Positions 58,471 through 64,000 of a stretch of DNA of 64,000 nt are shown here, one piece after another (within the stretch, counting starts at the first letter, position 1; every line of letters starts with the position of its first letter). The notes beneath the pieces were generated by a model that searched no databases, was not told the origin of the DNA, and saw only the letters and a program-made list of their open reading frames with translations. A program made the position numbers and the translations under genes. Source of the DNA: Luteimonas sp. YGD11-2 (GTDB taxonomy: Bacteria > Pseudomonadota > Gammaproteobacteria > Xanthomonadales > Xanthomonadaceae); NCBI RefSeq assembly GCF_004118975.1, contig NZ_CP035376.1, positions 1,488,001 to 1,552,000 on the forward strand, read 5' to 3'.

Positions 58471-59660
58471 TGAAGTCTGCCAAGCGTTCTGCCGCGTTGC
58501 GTGGCGCGATCCTCCTTCTGGGCGCCGTTGCGCTGAGCGGCTGCGGCACCGTCCGCGGCTGGTTCAGCGACGACGACGACAAGCCCAACACCACCGATCC
58601 GGCGCCGCTGGTCGAGTTCACCGCCACTGCCACGCCCACCCGGATCTGGACCGCGAACGCGGGCAAGGGCGAGGGCCGCATCGGCGTGCGCCAGGCGCCC
58701 ACAGTCGGCGATGGCCGCGTGTACGCCGCGGCCGTGCGCGGTGGCGTGCGCGCGATCGACCTGCAGAGCGGGTCGCAGGTGTGGCATTACCCGTCCGACA
58801 TGCGGCTGTCCGGCGGCCCCGGACATGGCGAAGGCCTGGTCGTGGTGGGCGGGCTGGATGGCGAAGTCATCGCGCTGGACGCGGCCACCGGTGCCGAGCG
58901 CTGGCAGGCCCAGGTCGGCAACGAGGTGCTGGCCGCACCGGTGATCGGGCAGGGCACGGTGATCGTGCGCTCCAACGATGGCCGGGTGACCGCGTTCGAC
59001 GCCGCCACCGGCGCGCGGCGCTGGTTCTGGGTGCGCGAGCTGCCGACGCTGACCGTGCGCGGCCACGGCTCCGCGCTGCTGGGCCCGGGTGTGGTGTTCG
59101 TCGGCAACGATGACGGCACCATGGTCGCACTGAGCATCGCCGACGGCCGGGTGCTGTGGGAGCAGCTGGTCGGCCCGCCCGACGGGCGCACGGAGCTCGA
59201 GCGCATGGCCGACATCGACGGCACGCCGGTGCTCGACGGCACCGCGGTCTTCGCCACCAGCTACAAGCGCACCACCATGGCCATCGACGGTCCGACCGGT
59301 CGCCCGCTGTGGGTGAGCGATCGCGGCGGCTCCGGCCGCGTCGGCCTGGCGCCGAACCTGCTGGCGGTGTCCGACCCGGCCGGTACGGTGTGGGGTCTCG
59401 ACAAGCGCAGCGGATCGGCGATGTGGCAGCAGGACGGGCTCGCCCGTCGTGACCTCGGCTCCGCGGTGGTCCATGGCGACTACGTCGTGGTCGGCGATTA
59501 CGACGGTTACCTGCACTGGCTGCAGCTCGACAGCGGGCAGTTCGCCGCCCGCGCCCGGGCCGGCCGTGATGCCCTGCGTGGCACACCGGTGGTGGCCGAC
59601 GGGATCCTCGTGGTCCAGAACGTCGACGGCGACCTGAGCGCCTGGCGCATCGGGCAGTAA
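58470..59660 (+). CDS. bamB: Outer-membrane assembly lipoprotein BamB
   Basis: A 396-residue eight-bladed beta-propeller lipoprotein. The signal ILLLGAVALSGCGT ends in an LSGC lipobox. PQQ-like blade motifs recur: VYAAAVRGGVRAIDLQSGSQVW, VIALDAATGAERWQAQVG, VTAFDAATGARRWFWV. It is part of the BAM complex that inserts outer-membrane proteins. Normal length; follows yfgM directly. Confidence 0.95.
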   Translation: MKSAKRSAALRGAILLLGAVALSGCGTVRGWFSDDDDKPNTTDPAPLVEFTATATPTRIWTANAGKGEGRIGVRQAPTVGDGRVYAAAVRGGVRAIDLQSGSQVWHYPSDMRLSGGPGHGEGLVVVGGLDGEVIALDAATGAERWQAQVGNEVLAAPVIGQGTVIVRSNDGRVTAFDAATGARRWFWVRELPTLTVRGHGSALLGPGVVFVGNDDGTMVALSIADGRVLWEQLVGPPDGRTELERMADIDGTPVLDGTAVFATSYKRTTMAIDGPTGRPLWVSDRGGSGRVGLAPNLLAVSDPAGTVWGLDKRSGSAMWQQDGLARRDLGSAVVHGDYVVVGDYDGYLHWLQLDSGQFAARARAGRDALRGTPVVADGILVVQNVDGDLSAWRIGQ

Positions 59661-59707
59661 CCCCGCCTCGCGCCCCTCCGGATCCTGCGCGCGAGCGTCA
59701 GGATCCC

Positions 59708-59713
59708 TAAGAT
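59708..59713 (+). promoter_or_regulatory. Candidate -10 of der
   Basis: TAAGAT, 67 nt before the der ATG. The transcript would begin close to the 10-bp hairpin at 59717-59742. Confidence 0.4.
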
Positions 59714-59716
59714 GGT

Positions 59717-59742
59717 CATCGGCCGCATCGCTGCGGCCGATG
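59717..59742 (+). other. Hairpin at the 5' end of the der transcript
   Basis: A perfect 10-bp stem CATCGGCCGC/GCGGCCGATG with a 6-nt loop, followed by CCGTTTCC. It is either a weak terminator for bamB or a stabilising 5'-end hairpin of the der mRNA. Confidence 0.5.
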
Positions 59743-59779
59743 CCGTTTCCATCTCCCGTCTTTTTCGCGGATTGCCCAC

Positions 59780-61177
59780 ATGCTGCCTCTCGTCGCCCTG
59801 GTCGGGCGCCCCAACGTCGGCAAGTCGACGCTGTTCAACGCGCTCACGCGGACCCGCGATGCGCTCGTGCACGACGAGCCGGGGGTCACCCGCGACCGCA
59901 ACTACGGCATCTGCCGGCTGATGCCGGAGCGTCCGTTCGTGCTGGTCGACACCGGCGGTATCGGTGGCGAGGAGGAAGGCCTTGCCGGCGCCACCGCGCG
60001 GCAGTCACGTGCCGCGGCCGAGGAAGCCGACCTGGTGCTGTTCGTGGTCGATGGCCGCGAAGGCCCGTCGTCGCTCGACGACGAACTGATGCAGTGGCTG
60101 CGCCGGCATTCGCGGCCGACCCTGCTGGTGGTCAACAAGACCGACGGCATCGATGCGCGCCAGGCCATCGCCGAGTTCTCGCGCTACGGCTTCGAAGACG
60201 CCACCGCGGTGTCGTCCGCGCACCGGCTCGGCCTGGACGACCTGCTCGACGACGTGCTCGAGCGCTTGCCGGAGGAGGGTAGCGGCGAGGTCCTGGACCA
60301 GGATCCGGAGCGCGTGCGCATCGCCTTCATCGGCCGTCCGAACGTCGGCAAGTCGACCCTGGTCAACCGCCTGCTGGGCGAGGAGCGGATGATCGCTTCC
60401 GACGTGCCCGGCACCACCCGCGACTCGATCGCCGTGGACATGGAACGCGACGGCCGCCTGTACCGGCTGATCGATACCGCCGGCATCCGCCGCAAGGGCC
60501 GGGTCGAGGAGGCGGTCGAGAAGTTCTCGGTGATCAAGACGCTGCAGGCGATCGAGGAATGCCAGGTCGCGGTGGTGATGCTCGACGCCAACGAAGGTGT
60601 CACCGACCAGGACGCCACCGTGCTGGGTGCGGTGCTCGATGCCGGCCGTGCGCTGGTGGTCGCCGTCAACAAATGGGACGGCCTGACCAGCTACCAGCGC
60701 GAGCAGGTGGAAGCGCTGCTGTCGCGCAAGCTGACCTTCGCGCCCTGGGCCGAAAACGTGCGCATCAGCGCGGTACACGGCTCCGGGTTGCGTGAACTGT
60801 TCAAGGCGATCCACCGCGCGCACCTGTCGGCCACGCGCGAACTCGGCACCTCCGAGGTCACCAAGGCGCTGGAGGCGGCCTATACCGCGAACCCGCCCCC
60901 CACCGTGCGTGGCCACGTGCCGAAGCTGCGCTTCGCGCACCCCGGCGGCACCAATCCGCCGACCGTGGTGATCCACGGCAGCCGCCTGAAAACACTGCCG
61001 CAGAGCTACCACCGTTACCTGGAAAACTTCTTCCGCAAGCGCTTCAAGCTGGTGGGTACGCCGGTGCGGTTCGTGTTCAAGGAAGGCGACAACCCCTACA
61101 AGGACCGCAAGAACGAACTGAGCGATCGCCAGGTCGCCCAGCGCCGGCGCCTGATGCGCCACGTCAAGCGGAAGTGA
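59780..61177 (+). CDS. der: Ribosome biogenesis GTPase Der (EngA)
   Basis: A 465-residue protein with two GTPase domains in tandem. G1 is in [12 protein letters not shown] near residue 9 and [12 protein letters not shown] near 190. G3 is DTGGIGG and DTAGIRR, and G4 is NKTDG and NKWDG. A C-terminal KH-like domain ([36 protein letters not shown]) binds rRNA. It is needed for 50S assembly. Conserved position after bamB. Confidence 0.98.
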   Translation: MLPLVALVGRPNVGKSTLFNALTRTRDALVHDEPGVTRDRNYGICRLMPERPFVLVDTGGIGGEEEGLAGATARQSRAAAEEADLVLFVVDGREGPSSLDDELMQWLRRHSRPTLLVVNKTDGIDARQAIAEFSRYGFEDATAVSSAHRLGLDDLLDDVLERLPEEGSGEVLDQDPERVRIAFIGRPNVGKSTLVNRLLGEERMIASDVPGTTRDSIAVDMERDGRLYRLIDTAGIRRKGRVEEAVEKFSVIKTLQAIEECQVAVVMLDANEGVTDQDATVLGAVLDAGRALVVAVNKWDGLTSYQREQVEALLSRKLTFAPWAENVRISAVHGSGLRELFKAIHRAHLSATRELGTSEVTKALEAAYTANPPPTVRGHVPKLRFAHPGGTNPPTVVIHGSRLKTLPQSYHRYLENFFRKRFKLVGTPVRFVFKEGDNPYKDRKNELSDRQVAQRRRLMRHVKRK

Positions 61178-61187
61178 CCGCGGCACG

Positions 61188-62423
61188 ATGATGTCCGCGC
61201 GCGACGAGTTCCCGACCCGCGTGGCGTACGGCGAGGCCTGCCGGCTGATCGACGCGGTCGCGGCGACGTATCGCCTGCCCGTCGGGCGGCTGCCGCTGGC
61301 GCGCGCGCATGGTCACGTCGTCGCCGAAGACGTGCATGCGGTGCTGCCGCAGCCGCCATTCGACAACGCGGCGATGGACGGCTTCGCCTACCGGCGTGCG
61401 GACATCGCTCTCGCGGCCGATACGGGCCTGCTGCTGGTCGGCGACCGGTTCGCCGGGCCGGTGTCGCAGCTGGCGGTGGCGCCGGGCGAGTGCGTGCGCA
61501 TCACCACCGGCGCTCCGCTGCCGCCCGGCGCCGACAGCGTGGTGATGAAGGAGGACGTGTCGCTGGTGGACGGCCACGTGCGGATTCCACGCGGCGAAAC
61601 CGCGGGTCGCTACGTCCGCCGCGCCGGGGAGGACTGCAGCGTCGGTGACCTGCTGGTGGCCCAGGGTGACGTGCTGACCGCCACGCGCCTGACCCTGTGC
61701 GCCGCCCAGGGCATGACCGGCGTCGCGGTGCGCCGGCGCCCGACGGTTGCCGTCTTCACCACCGGTGACGAACTGACCGAGCCGGGCATGCCGCTCGAGC
61801 CGGGGATGATCTACAACGCCAATCGCGTGCAGCTGATGGCGCTGCTGCGCGAAGCCGGTCTCGAGCCGACCGCGTGGCCGACGCTGCCGGACGATCCCGG
61901 CCAGACGTACTCGGCGCTGTTGCATGCAGGCCACGCCTTCGATCTGGTGCTGACCTGCGGCGGCGTATCCGCCGGCGAGAAGGACCACCTGCCGCGCCTG
62001 CTGCGCGAGCGGGCGCGCATCGTGTTCTGGAAAGCGCGCCTGAAACCCGGCATGCCGGTGCTGCTGGCGGAAGGCGGGTCGCTCGGCAACGCGCTCTTCC
62101 TGTGCCTGCCGGGCAATCCGGTTTCGGTGCTGGCCACCTGGCTCATGCTGGGGCGTCGGCTTACCGACGGCCTGCAGGGCCGGGTGGCGCGCCCGCTGCG
62201 CAGTGCGCGGCTGTCGCGCGACTGGGACAAGCAGCACGAGCGCCTGGAGTTCCTGCGCGGCCGCCTGCGCGATGACGGCGACGGCCTGCTCCATGTCGAG
62301 CCGAACCCGGCCGATGCCTCGCACCGGATGCGCGCGGCGGCGGATTCCGACGCGCTGATCGTGCTCGACGAGGGCGCCCGGCACTACCCGGCGGGCACGC
62401 CGGTCGGCGTCATCGCGTATTGA
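61188..62423 (+). CDS. moeA: Molybdopterin molybdenumtransferase
   Basis: A 411-residue MoeA with the usual four domains. PPFDNAAMDGFAYR, ITTGAPLPPGADSVVMKED and the MoCF domain FTTGDELTEPG...GMIYNANRVQLMALL...LTCGGVSAGEKDHL are present, with KPGMPVLL and LPGNPVSVLATWLML. It inserts molybdate into adenylylated molybdopterin, needed for enzymes such as MsrP here. Two adjacent ATGs (61188, 61191) are possible starts. It lies 10 nt after der. Confidence 0.96.
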   Translation: MMSARDEFPTRVAYGEACRLIDAVAATYRLPVGRLPLARAHGHVVAEDVHAVLPQPPFDNAAMDGFAYRRADIALAADTGLLLVGDRFAGPVSQLAVAPGECVRITTGAPLPPGADSVVMKEDVSLVDGHVRIPRGETAGRYVRRAGEDCSVGDLLVAQGDVLTATRLTLCAAQGMTGVAVRRRPTVAVFTTGDELTEPGMPLEPGMIYNANRVQLMALLREAGLEPTAWPTLPDDPGQTYSALLHAGHAFDLVLTCGGVSAGEKDHLPRLLRERARIVFWKARLKPGMPVLLAEGGSLGNALFLCLPGNPVSVLATWLMLGRRLTDGLQGRVARPLRSARLSRDWDKQHERLEFLRGRLRDDGDGLLHVEPNPADASHRMRAAADSDALIVLDEGARHYPAGTPVGVIAY

Positions 62424-62485
62424 GCCGCGGCGGGTCCGCCCGGCAGGGGCCCGTGTCGCTTACCGGTGGTTGCGGCGGCGCGGGC

Positions 62486-62491
62486 GATAAT
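62486..62491 (+). promoter_or_regulatory. Leaderless promoter -10 of moeB
   Basis: GATAAT is followed by 6 nt (CGGGCA) before the moeB ATG, so the mRNA would begin at or next to the start codon. Confidence 0.55.
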
Positions 62492-62497
62492 CGGGCA

Positions 62498-63634
62498 ATG
62501 AGCATCGAGGAAATCACTCCGCGCGAGGCGCTGCGCCGCCAGCGCGCCGGCGCGCGGCTTGTCGACGTGCGTGAACAGCACGAGCGCGAGCTGGGAATGG
62601 CGGATGGCGCCACCGGCATCGCCCTGGGCGAGCTGGCTGCGCGCATCGCCGGGGCAGCACCGGACGCCGGTGACGAACTGCTGCTGATCTGCCAGTCCGG
62701 TGCGCGCTCGCTGCAGGGTGCGCAACGGCTGCAGGCGCTGGGTTACCGCCGGATTGCGTCGGTCGCCGGGGGCACCAGCCGCTGGCAGGCCGAAGGGCTG
62801 CCGATGGCGGCGCCGGCCGCGCATGTCGACCCCGATTTCCACGAGCGCTATGCGCGCCACCTGCGCCTGCCCGAGGTGGGCGTGGAGGGGCAGCGACGGC
62901 TCGAACGCGCGCACGTGATGATGGTCGGCGCCGGCGGCCTGGGCTCGCCGGCGGCGTACTACCTGATCGCCGCCGGTGTGGGCCGGCTGCGTATCGTCGA
63001 CGACGACGTGGTGGACCGCAGCAACCTGCAGCGGCAGATCCTGCATACCGACGCGCGCATCGGCCATGCCAAGGTCGCATCGGCCGCGGCCGCCCTGTCG
63101 GCGCTCAACCCGCGCGCACGCATCGAACCGGTGGCCGAGCGCGTCACCAGCACCAATGTCGAAGCGCTTCTCGAAGGTGTCGACGTGGTGATCGACGGTG
63201 CCGACAACTTCCCGGTGCGCTATCTGGTCAACGATGCCTGCGTGAAACTCGGCAAGCCGCTGGTCTACGGCGCGGTGCACCGCTTCGAAGGCCAGACCAG
63301 CGTGTTCGACACCGGCGGCCGCCGCGGCGAGGCACCGTGCTATCGCTGCCTGTTCCCGGAGCCGCCGCCGCCCGAAGCCGCGCCCAACTGTTCCGAGGCC
63401 GGCGTGCTGGGGGTGCTGCCCGGCGTGATCGGCCTGCTGCAGGCAACCGAGACGCTGAAGCTGCTGCTGGGCATCGGTGAGCCGTTGCGCGGGCGATTGC
63501 TGCACTTCGATGCGCTGGCGATGCGTTTCCGCGAGACGCGGCTTGCTGCCGACCCCGACTGTCCGCTATGCGCGCCGGGGCGCGCGTTCCCGGGTTATAT
63601 CGATTACGCGGCGTTCTGCGCCGGCGGGAGCTGA
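62498..63634 (+). CDS. moeB: Rhodanese-MoeB/ThiF fusion adenylyltransferase
   Basis: A 378-residue fusion. The N-terminal rhodanese domain (about residues 1-105) holds VDVREQHERELG and the persulfide cysteine in LLLICQSGARS. The E1-like domain follows, with ATP loop MMVGAGGLGSPAAYYL, DDDVVDRSNLQRQILH, the structural CYRC/CPLC zinc pairs, and NCSEAGVLGVLPGVIG. It adenylates a sulfur-carrier protein (MoaD, possibly ThiS) so sulfur can be loaded; the attached rhodanese may hand over the sulfur. It starts 74 nt after moeA with its own leaderless promoter. Confidence 0.93.
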   Translation: MSIEEITPREALRRQRAGARLVDVREQHERELGMADGATGIALGELAARIAGAAPDAGDELLLICQSGARSLQGAQRLQALGYRRIASVAGGTSRWQAEGLPMAAPAAHVDPDFHERYARHLRLPEVGVEGQRRLERAHVMMVGAGGLGSPAAYYLIAAGVGRLRIVDDDVVDRSNLQRQILHTDARIGHAKVASAAAALSALNPRARIEPVAERVTSTNVEALLEGVDVVIDGADNFPVRYLVNDACVKLGKPLVYGAVHRFEGQTSVFDTGGRRGEAPCYRCLFPEPPPPEAAPNCSEAGVLGVLPGVIGLLQATETLKLLLGIGEPLRGRLLHFDALAMRFRETRLAADPDCPLCAPGRAFPGYIDYAAFCAGGS

Positions 63635-63711
63635 GCGCCAGCGCCTGTCGGCGTTCTTCACGACGGCATCGGCAGGATCGGGTTCCGCTCCGATCCATCG
63701 AGGTGTTCCGC

Positions 63712-64000
63712 ATGTCGTCGCGCTGGTGGTTGTTGTTGCTGCTGCAGGCCTGCCTGCTGGTGCCGGGCACTGCCAGTGCCGCGGATCCCTGTCCGCTGTT
63801 GCGTGCGCAGACCGGGGCTGTCGATGTCGCCACGCGGGTCGCGGCGATCGCCTGCGACGAACACCAGCTCTGGTACCGGCCGTTCATCGATGCCGATGGC
63901 CGCGTGGGCGGTTCCAGCGTGCGCGAAGCCGAGGTCAGCCAGCTGGCCAATGGCGAGCAGGCCTGGCGCCGCGTGGCCGGCTACTGGCGTGGCAGTGGCC
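63712..64000 (+). CDS. DUF2272-like secreted protein (partial, C-terminus off the window)
   Basis: 96 N-terminal residues are present. A signal peptide (WWLLLLLQACLLVPGTASA) is followed by DPCPLLRAQTGAVDVATRVAAIACDEHQLWYRPFIDADGRVGGSSVREAEVSQLANGEQAWRRVAGYW. This resembles the start of DUF2272-type proteins, by recollection of the family. GAGGTG precedes the ATG. The function is unknown. Confidence 0.65.
   Translation, partial: MSSRWWLLLLLQACLLVPGTASAADPCPLLRAQTGAVDVATRVAAIACDEHQLWYRPFIDADGRVGGSSVREAEVSQLANGEQAWRRVAGYWRGSG

Overview
The window is a gene-dense, very GC-rich chromosome segment with no insertion sequence, prophage or CRISPR array visible. Protein types and gene order suggest a gammaproteobacterium of the Lysobacteraceae/Xanthomonadaceae (Luteimonas/Lysobacter/Xanthomonas-like). 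Pointers are serC-pheA-aroA, rpsA-ihfB-lapB leading into envelope-sugar genes, pilF-rodZ-yfgM-bamB-der, the agmatine route to putrescine, and an N-terminally rhodanese-fused MoeB. This placement is inference from content, not from a database search.

Layout. 1-2000: the start of an amino acid permease (running off the left edge) and a NUDIX hydrolase. 2.0-6.7 kb: a complete phosphate operon pstS-pstC-pstA-pstB-phoU on the minus strand, with a Pho-box-like site, a 32-bp perfect palindrome and an upstream terminator. 7-10.1 kb: a membrane-anchored Mrr-like nuclease, a phasin, a PHA-system protein and a double-FHA membrane protein. 10.1-11.8 kb: msrQ/msrP methionine sulfoxide repair. 11.9-15.5 kb: serC-pheA-aroA. 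15.5-18.5 kb: two TonB-C proteins, serS and a small membrane protein. 18.6-20.8 kb: a LysR regulator, then a tRNA-Ser(UGA) preceded by three tandem broken tRNA-Ser-like units, then a NarL/GacA-type response regulator. 20.8-25.7 kb: divergent rne and rluC. 25.9-29.4 kb: phhB, nfuA, a proline-rich membrane protein and two c-type cytochromes. 29.9-37.6 kb: an RND efflux operon with one adaptor and two different pumps. 37.7-41.7 kb: a TraB-family protein, aguB, aguA, a small periplasmic protein and ribosomal protein L36. 41.8-49.8 kb: cmk, rpsA, ihfB, lapB, a WecA-like transferase, a WbpM-like dehydratase and galU. 49.9-54.3 kb: a beta-oxidation operon under a PsrA-like TetR regulator with a matching operator. 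54.4-63.6 kb: ndk, rlmN, pilF, rodZ, yfgM, bamB, der, moeA, moeB. The right edge cuts a DUF2272-like gene.

Genes work mostly as ordinary housekeeping modules: phosphate uptake, aromatic and serine synthesis, translation, envelope sugars, outer-membrane assembly, fatty-acid degradation and efflux. The most unusual element is the tRNA-Ser array at 19622-20025. Three tandem units each copy the 5' half of a tRNA-Ser up to the anticodon loop, then continue into a 44-45 nt insert that can fold into a hairpin with compensatory base changes, and all lack the T arm. Other notable signals are a hairpin that covers the rne ribosome binding site, recurrent leaderless promoters (TAGAAT/GATAAT 6-8 nt before ATG), and a promoter-plus-terminator leader before ndk.
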